A program made the position numbers and the translations under genes. Positions 22,524 to 32,688 of a DNA stretch of 64,000 nucleotides are shown here, in pieces; position 1 is the first letter of the stretch; every line of letters begins with the position of its first letter. The stretch is taken from contig JACAAK010000004.1 in NCBI GenBank assembly GCA_025093985.1, positions 3,658,001 through 3,722,000 of the forward strand, read 5' to 3'. The notes beneath the pieces are model-generated. The model was not told the DNA's origin and did no database searches. It saw nothing but the letters and a program-made list of their open reading frames with translations. Source of the DNA: Calvatia gigantea (Eukaryota; Basidiomycota; Agaricomycetes; Agaricales; Lycoperdaceae).

Positions 22524-23567
22524 ATGACCACACAGACGGACATCCTGACAATCCAGCTTAACACCCTCCTTGAAGCAGTCGACCTCCCATTTGTCCTCCA
22601 GTCACCTACTGATCTCACACCGTCTCTCCTTCCTCGCAATTCTTGAGTCTATCCTCCATGTACACATCCCTTTCGAGCGAGGAGAACACATCCAGACTAT
22701 CAAAGTCTTTCTTGGAATTCTTGAGACCGATGTCCTCAAGACAGATGTGGGGTTAAGCCAAATCGATCCAAGGCTGCTAGCTATAGGCGCAAGAGATGAA
22801 GTTATTTACGTCGCCGAGGTTCTATGTTGGATTGGGCAGGAGTTGGGACTCGTATCGTCCACCCCAACGATACCCAACGCTCTCGACAGTGACGAAGGCG
22901 TATCGTCCATAATTCCATCCCATATCGTCACTCGACCCCGCACCACCCTATGATCAGACGCAACTTACCTCACCCTCATCCACAATCACATTCCTCCCTC
23001 CATTTACGGATTCCTCACCGCCCACAACCTCAACTCTTCTTTTCTCAACCGAGCCAAATGATACCTTTCAGACAAATACAACCTCTCTCCCCACAACTTC
23101 TTCTAGACATACAGTATCCCCTCTTCAACCCACTGCAATATCAACAATACCCCCACCACCGTCAACAGCCATCACCACCACCACCACAAACAATCCCGCC
23201 AGACGATTCATCCTTCACTCGTCTAACACCCCCAATCCGCCGATCAGGATGTATCTCTCTCGTTGACCACGAATTAGAACTGTCCGCCTTCTACTCTCAC
23301 TCCCGCTCCCTTGAGACCCCCCGCTCCTCGAGTCAACGTCAGCCCATGTTTAGCACATCACTATCATCAAGTTATTGGAAATCCATACCCAGGTCCGCAA
23401 CCTCTCGTCAATGCTCTGACGATGGAGACACACCAGAACCGGACTGGAGGGGCCTTCTCTCCCAATCACACGATTATGATCCACGACGGACTCACGAGCT
23501 TTTACAACTACGTACCCAGCTTATGGAGGAACTCGTCCGTATTCGGATGAACAGGAGATCTCGGTGA
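22524..23567 (+). CDS. DUF5745-like protein, reading frame interrupted
   Basis: The N-terminal part resembles a domain (DUF5745-like) common in agaricomycetes: MTTQTDILTIQLNTLLEAVD, then LPFVLQSPTDLTPSLL, then LAILESILHVHIPFERG and VGLSQIDPRLLAIGARDEVI, VLCWIGQELGL. The first two blocks are in one frame from 22524, the rest in another; the shift sits at the TTCCTCGC near 22640 and no intron fits. A Pro/Ser/Thr-rich linker follows and changes frame again near 22930-22955. The C-terminal frame gives TPPIRRSGCISLVDHELELS and ends in a helix HELLQLRTQLMEELVRIRM at 23567. Either two base errors are present or the gene is decaying. The tail is duplicated at 26228-26520. Function unknown. Confidence 0.55.
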
Positions 23568-23799
23568 CAAAAAATGTCTATTTATCCCGTGTAGTTCTTG
23601 ATACCCTTCTACTTACATTTTGTATGAGAAGCTATACCAGTGTTGTATGAGTAGACTAACGGACGATGCGACAAACAAACCTACCACCTCCCTAATTCAG
23701 CATATGTTTCTGTGTTTCACAAAGGTTTCTTAGAGGTCAGACCAGTCAACTCTGGTTCAAATTCACTTCCAACCTTTTGGCACAGCCCACTTCAAGACG

Positions 23800-26119
23800 A
23801 TGACAAACGCACGTCGCCCTCAAAGAACCCAAAGCAAGAGAACACTAAATCATTCCGAGGACACGATTTCCGCCGTTGGAGATACCGGGTCCGCCACCAG
23901 GTTAACAAGGGGGACAAAGGGTGCCTCGAAGCGTCGCAAGACCGGGGATACTTCAACAACACCAGTAAACGCTATGCCTGAGACTGAGAACACCGTAAAA
24001 GATACCGAAGTTACGCGGCCAGATCGACGCGTTAAGGGTCGTCGAGGACACCTGAGACTCATGGCTGGGATTCCTCTTGACATTTTGCACGAAATCTTTT
24101 TCGAGCTGGGTCCTGTTGACCTCTTGCATCTGTCTTGGGCTAACAAGAGCTTACATAATATCGTGATGGAGAAGCCGGCTCGGTACATACTGGGAAGATG
24201 TGAGGATACTACACCCACCCTACACCTTAGTCCGATTTCGTTCCTCTGAACAGCATCTATTCAGGTGTTTGAACGGTTATATGCGTCAGAGAATCCACCC
24301 CCCCCCCCCCCCCCCCCGTTGCCCTAAAGACCTCAATTTGGCCCAATACGCCCATTTTTTATTTACAAAACAGTGTATGGCACGTAAACCCCCTATCCTA
24401 CCGGCACCGTCACCTGGAATTACAACATGAAATATACTTCAGGAATGCAACGCAGCAGTACGCTGCTGGAGTTCCTAGGGCACTACGATTGCAAGTTTGC
24501 TGGAATTGCCTGGTGTCATCTAAACGGTATGTTACGTCATACCCCCTCACAGTCGGATGGGTGCGAGGCTAATACTGTCACAGCTTCACAAGTTTATCTG
24601 TTGATGATTTCTTCGATGACGAAGTTTATCCTTCAGATTATCCGTGCAAGTCAGTCCCTGGTCAATTTTCTAACGCTACCAGCCAACTGAACTACCACCG
24701 CGTAGAGCGGCAAACTTTCTAGCTTAGCCAACGACTTCACCAAGTTGAATTTCAGTGTGAAACCTGCCTTCTACGAAAGACTAGTATGCGCAAACTAGGG
24801 CCAGAATGAATGTCTGTAAATTTCATAATAAGATCAAATGTTTACAATTAACCAAGCGTATTTGATAGGATTCTGACCTTTTTGAACAGTGGGAACAGCA
24901 GCGAATAAATAAGAGGGAAAGGGAATTACATCGGTTGAGGCTTGGGAGACAAACCGCGTATGATTTCTCTATTCATCGTCTGTCTGGCGAGTCTGATTCT
25001 AGTCTACTAGTATTTTCAATAGGTTAGCAGAGGCCGGTAAGTGTCAGATTTATCGTTTAAAAAGCTCTCCGCCGACTGTTAGGAATGCAGGCTGGGCGGA
25101 ATCAGAGATCCAGGGCATCAATGATGGGAGGATTAACCAGCTTCCTGGCTTCAAGAGGGCGAAGAAGTTGACAGAAAAAGGTACGGAGGGTTCGACGACT
25201 GATGATATAAGGATCCGAATTGAATCCTGATAGATTGGGCCGAACTCCACCTCCAGTTCGTGGAACATCTGCAAGAGTTCAGGGCGGCAGAGTTGAAACA
25301 GAGGCAATCCAAAAAGCTCCTCGAACGCTGGGATACATTCAAGGCTCAGGTCAAACGTTGGGCGAAGAAACAGAAGCGTCCCTCAAGTCGCGAACCAATC
25401 CCTAATGATTTAGCCTTCTATGAACCATTTAAATCCGCCATTTTTACACCAAGCGAAGAGGGTGCGGAATTTTCACTAGATGACATCGACCGCGTTGATA
25501 GAGAGTGGACAAGAACACGAAATGAGATTATCATCTCCAAGCTCTCGGAAGAACATGCTAAAAAAAATCATCACAGGAGGTGATCCCCAAAAACCACTCC
25601 TCGCCTCCCTCATCTTTCGTGTAACAGACCGTGGTAGATACCATTGATGCGGTATGTGAGTGACGAACAGTATGCCTCCCCGATGATACACCAGAAGATT
25701 CCGCGTCCTCCGAGGAACTAGCAATGCTGGCGTCAGTCGGGGTGGTAAGTAGGCCCTGGCTGTGGGATCATAAAAGAATCCAATTTTACCCCGAAGCCCA
25801 TGAGCTTGCAAAAGACATGTTGGCGCTTTTAGGGTTAGATCCACACACTACCACTGTTTCCAGTGCGCAAGACAGCGTAACGGTATTCAAATGTGTCCGT
25901 TGCGAGGATATTGATTGGCAGCCTGGCATGAATTGGAGCCTTGCGGTGCGTTACATATGATATATATCCGTGTCAACAACTGAGTAGTTAGCGAATTCTC
26001 AGATCAAACATGAATTTGACTGTCACCGTGATTGGTTACAGCTGGATATCAGTGCAGACAAGAGATGGAAACCGACTGAAAGTCAATTTTTTAAAGATGG
26101 TTCTGCTCAATGGCCATGA
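23800..26119 (+). pseudogene. F-box protein family, copy A (probably decayed)
   Basis: Same family as the intact copy at 39167-41412. The N-terminal exon starts MTNARRPQRTQSKRTLNHSE and carries an F-box at GIPLDILHEIFFELGPVDLL, then HLSWANKSLHNIVMEKPARY. Later exons encode PKDLNLAQYAHFLFTKQCM, LRLQVCWNCLVSSK, SLSVDDFFDDEVYPSDYPC, EQWEQQRINKRERELHRL, a helical part (AELKQRQSKKLLERWDTFK), DLAFYEPFKSAIFTPSEEG, then RPWLWDHKRIQFYPEAHELA, and a last exon starting IKHEFDCHRDW to a stop at 26117-26119. Lesions relative to the intact copy: the first donor is shifted by one base, a 20-C tract at 24298 is out of frame, and a frameshift lies in the Cys exon near 24475 and another near 25565. F-box proteins recruit substrates to SCF ubiquitin ligases. 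Confidence 0.65.
24298..24317 (+). repeat. Poly-C tract, 20 C
   Basis: An uninterrupted run of 20 C replaces a short Pro-rich codon run that the sibling F-box copies encode as CCT CCA CCG or similar. Its length puts the downstream CPKDLNLAQY frame out by one base; 19 C would restore it. Confidence 0.9.
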
Positions 26120-26227
26120 TCTACGGCATTGTCTGGCTGCTTGTATATATCCCAACGCGCTTCGTTATTGTTAATATGCTGTCCCAACGCTACCGCCAGA
26201 CAACTTAGTACTCACCAATGATTGATG

Positions 26228-26520
26228 CATTTTTCACTCGCCAAACACCTCCGATCCGCCGAACAGGATCATCTTGCCCCTTAACCATGGATCCGAATCA
26301 TCCGCCTTCTATTCTGGTTCCCGCTCCCTCGAGACCTCTCACTTCCTGGATCAACGTCAGCCCACGTTTGGTACACCACAACTATCACGCCGTAGGCAAT
26401 TTGAACCCAGGCCCACATGACGATGGAGACTCATCGGCGCCGGATTGGAGAAACCTCTTCTCAATCATGTGATTGAGTTCAGCGGTAGACTCACTTACGA
26501 GCACTTACAGCTGCGCACCC
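26228..26520 (+). pseudogene. Duplicated tail fragment of the DUF5745-like gene
   Basis: A partial copy of 23215-23510, starting at the PPIRR motif (TPPIRRTGSS) and ending in the TYEHLQLRT helix that corresponds to THELLQLRT. Internal frame differences mean no long product. The N-terminal domain is absent, so it is not a functional gene. Confidence 0.65.
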
Positions 26521-26735
26521 CGTTTCTGTGTTTGAATGACCCAGACTGGAAGACCCCAATTCGATTTTTTGTCCTTTACTTCTTGTTATATCGACGTCCG
26601 ATTCGTAAGTTAGAGTTAATTAAGAACAGACATTGACAAATGACAAACACCATAGGACTACCTATTTGTACTTGCTTGCAACTGTGGGCACTGGGCACTT
26701 CGCAAACACTCTTTTACGCTGTTTTTTCGCTGCAG

Positions 26736-28500
26736 ATGGCGAGGACCACCGGTCGCTCTGAGAGAATCCGAAGCAAGGAGACATAGGACCATGCAGAAGA
26801 TACGATTTCCGCCATCGGAGGCGCCGAGCCGTTCACCAAAACACGAAGAAGGACGAAGGGCGCCTCAAAGCGCCGCAAGACTGAAGGCACTTCAGCAACG
26901 CAAGTGAATGTCGGGGTTGTGAAGCCAGATAAAGCATACCGTATCAAAGGTCGTCGGGGATACCTGAAACTCATGATCGAGATGCCACTTGACATTTTGC
27001 ACGAAATCTTTCGTGAACTTGATCCGCTTGACCTCTTGCATTTGTCTTGGGCTAGCAAGATCTTTGCATGCCACTGTAATGGGGAAGCAAGCTAGGTATA
27101 TATGGGGAAAGGTGCGAGTACGGCCACCGTTTTCTCCTCGACCCATGCTGAAGTTTGCTTGTCAGGCCTTTGAACAACTGTGCATCAGAGAACCCGCCGC
27201 CGAGCTGCCCCAAAGATCTTAATTGAGCCCAATACACCAATTTCCTATTCATATACAAGTGTATGGTGCGTAATTTGTGTTGTCACCATTATTGTGCTCA
27301 ATATACACCAGCTATGCCACACTGGCCGGGTTCTGGGATTCCTGGACACTCCGTTTGCGGGTTTGTTGGAACTGCGTTTCATTCGAGCGGTATGTCAACC
27401 AATTTAATGTTCCCCAGCGTAGGTGCAGTGTACTGATGCTATTATAGCTTCGCGCCCCTTTCTTGTTCCGGTCATTGCGTTCCGAGTATTTATGCAAGTT
27501 AGTTTCTGGCAATTTTTAGGTTCTTCCTGTCACCTGAAACACCCTTCGTGCAGATGAACAACATTTTTGTTTGGCGCAGGATCAACACGGGTACGGGCGA
27601 TGCCACGAGGCGCCCGCGCATAGCCAAAGACACGACAGAATGATGGTCTATGGACTCAAAATGTGGTGCGGTGCCTACGGTTAACCGAGTGCGCTTGTTA
27701 GGGTTCTTGGTATTTTGATAATGGAAGAAAAACAGGAGAGATGAGTGTGAAAGGCGGTTAACCCAATTCAGGCTTGAGAGACAGGCCGCGTACGCCTCCT
27801 CTATTTATTATATCTTGACAAGTCTAATTATGGCCCGCTAGGACCCTTAATAAGCTAGCAGGAGTTAGCGAGTGTCAGGTCTATTGACAAAGAAAAATGT
27901 TCGCTCACTGTTACGGAACAGGTTGGACGGAATCGGAGATCCTTGACATTACCCATAGGAAGACTAACCAACTTCCTGGCTTCATGGGTGTAGCGAAGCT
28001 TACAAGAAGAGGTGCGGGGACTTTAGTGTCCATTGGTATCGTATTTCTTACTCAACGTGGTAGATTGGGGTTCCCTTCAGCCTCGACTAATCAAATCCTT
28101 GCAAAAACTTAAAACAGCGCGAATCAAACAAAAGATACAATCAAAGATTCCCATCCGTTGGGGGCGTTCAAGGGAGAAAGTTGGGCATTGGCTGGAGGGG
28201 CAAAAACGCCACCCGAGCCTCTTACCGTCCGCTGTCGACATGGCCTTCTATGAACCATTCAAGTCTGTTAGTTTCACACCCAGTGACTCAGAGGACATAG
28301 AGCTTTCACCCGAAGATATTGATCGTGTTGACAAAGGATGGACCCCAGCGCGAAACAAGATCATAATCTCCATGCTCCCCGAAGACTGTTCTGCACAAAT
28401 CACCATGGACGGAAGTTCCCAATTACCACCCCTTGTTGTTCTCATGTTTCGTAGAACTGAATTGGTGTAGGGGTTCGCTATACCATTGACGAGATGTGAC
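26736..28500 (+). pseudogene. F-box protein family, copy B (pseudogene)
   Basis: Starts MARTTGRSERIRSKET and meets an in-frame TAG at 26784-26786 (codon 17). After it the family frame resumes: GASKRRKTEGTSATQ, KGRRGYLKLMIEMPLDILHE, RELDPLDLLHLSWASK, then a one-base shift near 27060 before LHATVMGKQARYIWGKVRV. Downstream exons are visible (TLRLRVCWNCVSFER, PLVVLMFRRTELV; DMAFYEPFKSVSFTPSDSE near 28240). The C-terminal Cys-containing exons are missing: similarity stops near 28500, where the Gly-rich gene duplication unit begins. Multiple independent lesions make this a true pseudogene. Confidence 0.75.
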
Positions 28501-28757
28501 AAAGATACAACGTCATCGCCACCTAGATTATTCATTGTCCGACTTTCATAACCAACATATTGTCAATCTCTTTTACTAATCAAAAACAAGTTCTATGCGA
28601 GACACAAGGTACATGTTCGCCGTTTTGTAACACATACACCAAACTTTGTTGACCGGTAAATTTCATAATACTCTCTTTTCTCGGTTTCCTTCCTTGATAA
28701 CCTGGAACTCGATGTGAGAATTTGCCTGCTCGATGTATCAGTTCTACATCTTGATTT

Positions 28758-28982
28758 TCACCTCGTTGTGTGCCACAACCCTCGAAGCCGGCGGATTAAT
28801 CTCCTGCACCACCACCCGTAGTGGCAGCCACCGCTTGCACTGAGTGGCAAACCCGAGGTTATGCCGTTAAGAGCCCCAAGAAGCCCACCAAGTTGTGGAT
28901 CAGGGGCAGGGGCAGGAGCAGGGGCAGCTTGAACAGTGCTGCCGAGGAGAGCCAAGAGGGAAGCGAGCGCGGTGATCTTCAT
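28758..28982 (-). CDS. Small secreted protein, repeat-less paralogue
   Basis: 74 residues starting MKITALASLLALLGSTVQAA, a signal peptide with likely cleavage after QAA, then an Ala/Pro run and DPQLGGLLGALNGITSGLPL shared with the longer copy at 30169-30609. The Gly/Thr repeat region of that copy is deleted here, and the frame then shifts so the tail reads CHYGWWCRRLIRRLRGL, which looks like out-of-frame translation. A TATAAAAA box lies about 60 bp upstream. Probably a decaying copy, though the signal peptide and promoter are intact. Confidence 0.5.
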   Translation of the reverse strand: MKITALASLLALLGSTVQAAPAPAPAPDPQLGGLLGALNGITSGLPLSASGGCHYGWWCRRLIRRLRGLWHTTR

Positions 28983-29038
28983 GATGTCGTTATATATTGC
29001 TTGGAAGTGGGTTGGATCCTGCGGGACAGCTATCCAGG

Positions 29039-29046
29039 TTTTTATA
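29039..29046 (-). promoter_or_regulatory. TATA box of the 28982 gene
   Basis: TATAAAAA on the minus strand, about 57 bp upstream of the ATG; the same element at the same distance is kept in the paralogue. Confidence 0.5.
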
Positions 29047-30168
29047 TGCCGAGAACTATGCACCTGCAAATTGGGGTTGTTTTATGCCCTTTTCTTTGAC
29101 ATTTTGGCGGGTTGCAGGTTTGTTTTAGCCTGGGACTTCATGGGTTGTGCTGTGAGTGAAAACAAACAGAATAAAATGCCAACCAAGTCGTTCTTGGCTA
29201 TGACTCACTGGTTAGAAGCCACACAGACTACGCCGCGGCACTAGCACAACTGAAATAAAAACTAGAACCGCCTATGCAGAATTCTGGTCATGATGACACG
29301 ATCATTATTCATTGCTGTTTCGACTGCCCTGCCGTTTTAGGAATCGAAGGGCCACTGCTCCGGACGTTGGATGTCTGGCAGCCGAACAAAGGTACAACAT
29401 CATCACAACCTAGATTATTCAATGTTCAACTTTCATGGATCAAGTATTCTATTTGGCAACCCAGTTCTCGCGACCCTGATGCGTGATGCCAAGCATGATG
29501 CCAAGGCTGATTTGCGGTTGTGGCAAAGGGGAAGTTGCACTTGCTTCCTATCAGATCACCACAGTATAATACATCAAAAAAATAGGATATATTCAGGCAA
29601 TTGAAGGATATAGACATAGGAATCTAGTGATGTAGAAATTATTCTGGAGTGACAAAGTCTCAGTGACCGCCTTCACCACCCAGACTAAGCCATCATCAGT
29701 TTGGGCACTTAACCATGCAAGGCAAAAATATCATCTAAATACGGCTAAGCACCTCAGCTGGGCCAACCTGGTTATTTGGTCTCCTTCTTTGGTAGTATTG
29801 TGACGAACTAAGGGTGGCTCATGTCACATTTGGTCTGCGGAGTCGTTCCCACACTGTTCAACCCATATTGGGCCAAGTGCCGAAAACAAGTGCGAAACAG
29901 GGTTGCCAATTAGAATAATCCAGCTTTCATAACCAACATATTGTCAATCTCTTTTACTAAGCAAAAACAAGTGCTATACGGGACACAAGGCACATACTCG
30001 CCATTGTGTAACTACACCAAACTTTGTTGACCGGGTAAATTTCATGATACTCTCTTTTTTCTTTCCTTGATAACCTGGAACTTGGTGTGAGAATTTGCCT
30101 GCTCGATGTATCAGTTCTACATCTCGAATTTCACCTCATTATGTTCTACAACCCTCGAAGTCGGCGGG

Positions 30169-30609
30169 TTAACCTCCTGCACCACCAGCAGTAGTAGCAC
30201 CACTGCCTGCACCACCAGCAGTAGTAGTGGCACCACTGCCTGCACCACCAACAGTAGTAGTGGCACCACTGCCTGCACCACCAACAGTAGTAGTGGCACC
30301 ACTGCCTGCACCACCAACAGTAGTAGTGGCACCACTGCCTGCGCCACCAGCAGTAGTAGTGGCACCACCGCCTGCACCACCACCAGTAGTAGTGGCACCA
30401 CCGCCTGCACCACCACCAGTAGTGGCGCCACCACCTGCACTACCGCCAGTTGTGGTGCCACCGCCTGCACCGCCCCCACCCAGGAGTGGCAAACCCGAGG
30501 TTAGGCCGTTAAGAGCCCCAAGAAGCGGATCAAGTTGTGGATCAGGGGCAGCTTGAACAGTGCTGCCGAGGAGGAGAGCGAAGAGGGAAACGAGCACGGT
30601 GATCTTCAT
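30169..30609 (-). CDS. Secreted Gly/Ala/Thr-repeat protein
   Basis: Single exon, 146 residues. MKITVLVSLFALLLGSTVQAA is a signal peptide; the mature protein begins near APDPQLDPLLGALNGLTSGL and then consists of 11-residue repeats of the GGAGSGATTTV type, with degenerate GGAGGGATTTG units nearer the N-terminus, ending GGAGG. There are no cysteines, so it is not a hydrophobin. A flexible, Thr-rich wall or matrix protein, possibly O-glycosylated, is the simplest guess. The start was chosen at the signal peptide; an upstream ATG at 30696 would bury it. A TATAAAAA box lies at 30666-30673. The paralogue at 28758 has lost the repeats. Confidence 0.75.
   Translation of the reverse strand: MKITVLVSLFALLLGSTVQAAPDPQLDPLLGALNGLTSGLPLLGGGGAGGGTTTGGSAGGGATTGGGAGGGATTTGGGAGGGATTTAGGAGSGATTTVGGAGSGATTTVGGAGSGATTTVGGAGSGATTTAGGAGSGATTAGGAGG
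30178..30480 (-). repeat. 33-bp coding minisatellite
   Basis: Units of 33 bp, most regular between about 30200 and 30350, each coding 11 residues (GGAGSGATTTV). Flanking units are degenerate, as expected for array turnover by unequal exchange or slippage. Confidence 0.85.
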
Positions 30610-30665
30610 GATGTCGTTATGTATTGCTCGGGAGTGGGTTGGGTCCTGAGGGGCAACTATCCAGG

Positions 30666-30673
30666 TTTTTATA
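30666..30673 (-). promoter_or_regulatory. TATA box of the 30609 gene
   Basis: TATAAAAA, minus strand, 57 bp upstream of the chosen ATG, conserved with the paralogue. Confidence 0.55.
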
Positions 30674-30985
30674 CGCCGAGAACTGTGCACCTGCAAATTG
30701 GGGTTGTTTTTGTGCCTTTTTCTTTGACATTTTGGTGAATTGCAGGTTTATTTTAGCCTGGGACTTCATGGGTTGTGCTGTGAGTGAAAACGAATAGAAT
30801 AAAATGCCAACTGAGTCGTTCTTGGCTATGAACTGGTTAGAAGCCACACAGACTACGCCGCGGCACTAGCACAATTGAAATAAAAACTAGAACCGCCTAC
30901 AGCAGAATTCTGGTCATTAATCATTGCTAGTTCGACTGCCTTGCCGTCCTAGGAATCGAAGGGCCACTTCTGCGGTCCAAACCCA

Positions 30986-31447
30986 CTCTGATGCCCTTCA
31001 AAAGCTGTAGCTTGGTTATACACGAGCGTAGTTCCCGAAAGGGAAAAGGTAAAATAGACTGTTCTATTTGACCTAGGGGCCGTGAAGAAGGCTACGAGTT
31101 TGGCAGGTGATCGGAAGTGCACTTTCTCGCAAATACGCAAGTTCAGTAAGCAAGAGAATCAACTCGGGCAGACCGCCTGTTTCGCTGTGCTCCGTACGAG
31201 TAGATGTCTACCTACCGTGTTCCGATAGAGTCGTAGCCTGTACTCTACTCCTGGCTATTCTTAACAGGATAGAACGAACACCATAGACTTCGAAATCTAC
31301 CCCCACTGTCCTCATGCTGACGGACTCTGGGACGGAGGGCAGCCGTGCCTGTAGCATTGTTCCATTGGGGACCGGCCTGAGCCTTCTAAACGTCAGAGGT
31401 TGGAGATCCCAACGGTCGAGATATCACAATCAGCGCCTCTATCTCGT
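30986..31447. other. Intergenic; no gene recognised
   Basis: No coding frame with support. It lies between the Gly-rich duplication and the 3' end of the membrane-anchored protein gene. Confidence 0.5.
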
Positions 31448-32171
31448 CTAGCCCTCCAACATCGAAAAAAGGATGGGGGCGTTCAAAGCAAGAAGGCCCA
31501 AGGCAAGGCCTCCGATCAAACCGCCAGATATCGCTGGTAGGTTGAGTGAAGTAGTGGATCCCTTAGACCCCGCTGGGGAAGGTAGGAGACTTGTTGTGAG
31601 TGTTCGGCCTCACTGCGCTGTTGTCGTCATCTGATTTTGAGGAAACGTCCCACTCCCGATGTAGAAATAATCAAGGCACGGGGATGTGGGTTGACCTGAG
31701 CCCAGTCTGAGAACGTGACAGTAGGAGTGAGGATGTCCGCGTTCGATCTCAGGCGTTGTGTAGGATTGATTGTACACTACCTTGTTTGTGGGTCGACTGG
31801 GAGAGTTTGTCTGAGCAGTCATATACGCAATGTCACCCAATTGCTGCCACTCCGCATTGAACTGAGCAGCAGGATACGTATTCTCGATGTGTGTGATTTG
31901 ACCGTCCAGCATCATGGTTGGGTTACAACGCTCCGTCCGACCGGAAGGTCTGGGTGGGAGACCAGACTGTGATGTCAATCTGGATTATGTAGTGCCGTCG
32001 GTCCGGAAGTCGCTGGATTTTGAGGGGGATCTTCTCCGTCTGGACTGACGTCATTGGCAGAGCACACAAAGTCCGGTTAGTTTCATCTTTGACAATGGTT
32101 GTGTCCAGCTCTGTCTCCCTGTCTCTGGGAAGGTTGCCTCGACCCGGCCGAGAGATGTGGGATTCCACAAA
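31448..32171 (-). CDS. Probable surface protein with C-terminal membrane anchor (partial model)
   Basis: The best-supported part is the 3' half. A frame with LDGQITHIENTYPAAQF, then NKVVYNQSYTTPEIERG and CLDYFYIG, joins across an intron (donor GTGGGA near 31648, acceptor CCCCAG near 31571) to GSKGSTTSLNLPAISGGL and a Gly-zipper membrane segment LIGGLALGLLAL, stop at 31448-31450. This matches a common agaricomycete family of secreted beta-sandwich proteins with a VYNQ...LDYF pattern and a C-terminal transmembrane helix. The 5' half (about 31990-32171, with RRHYIIQIDITVW) changes frame and its exons were not resolved, so the start is unknown. It may be decayed. Confidence 0.45.
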
Positions 32172-32688
32172 CCGTTATACTCAAGCGAAACATTCCATCA
32201 ATTGAAATTTTTGTATAGCGTAGTGCGGATATAGTGGTTCGGGAGTTCCAACGTCATCTTGGCTTCCCGTGTCGCGACCGGGGAGGTCTGTGGCGGCGGT
32301 TTATGGTAATCAGTGGAAGCGATCGGCTGTGGTGAACGGACAACCGCATGTCACTTTATGTATGTTTGTTGGAGGTCATTTAGGGCAAAAGTCGTTTGTC
32401 TAGACAGGGTCTCCCTAGTTATTGGCCGATCAGGATAGGGATTAAACCCGTTAAACCTTTGGTGGTGTGACAGCTTTTCTAGGCAAAGTGACAGATATAA
32501 GACCCTGTGAGAGGAGAATAAATAACTTTTTAATTGGTCACCATGACCATAGAGTGCTTCAATGAATATCACAAGTATACCACGGGCGTCTGAGAGGTCT
32601 CCCCGTACGAACAGCGAAGCTGATAAGATTCTTCTTCTCTATCTCCTGTGGGATTAGGAGCCACGACTTCGAGCACTGCGACCAGGAA

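Larger units (their letters stand above)
23210..28500 (+). repeat. Tandem segmental duplication (DUF tail + F-box), two units
   Basis: Unit 1, about 23210-26119, holds the tail of the DUF5745-like gene followed by F-box copy A. Unit 2, about 26228-28500, repeats both in the same order and orientation (DUF tail fragment, then F-box copy B). Matches include the PPIRR start, a shared stretch around CTCCCTCGAGACC versus CTCCCTTGAGACC, GACGATGGAGAC, and the F-box exons. The units abut with about 100 bp between them. Confidence 0.7.
28540..29370. repeat. Duplication unit 1 around the short Gly-rich gene
   Basis: Matches 29925-30985 along most of its length: the left edge CTTTCATAACCAACATATTG occurs in both, as do the promoter, the signal-peptide exon and the right part (AAAACTAGAACCGCCTA). 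The units are direct repeats separated by about 550 bp; a weaker match to bases 28500-28550 also occurs at 29390-29450. Confidence 0.75.
29925..30985. repeat. Duplication unit 2 around the long Gly-rich gene
   Basis: Direct repeat of 28540-29370, longer because its gene retains the 33-bp minisatellite. Confidence 0.75.

Noticed and set aside
30106..30504. Ser/Thr/Cys-rich plus-strand open frame of 132 codons
   Set aside because: It is the antisense shadow of the 33-bp repeat array in the Gly-rich protein gene, which has the signal peptide and TATA box.
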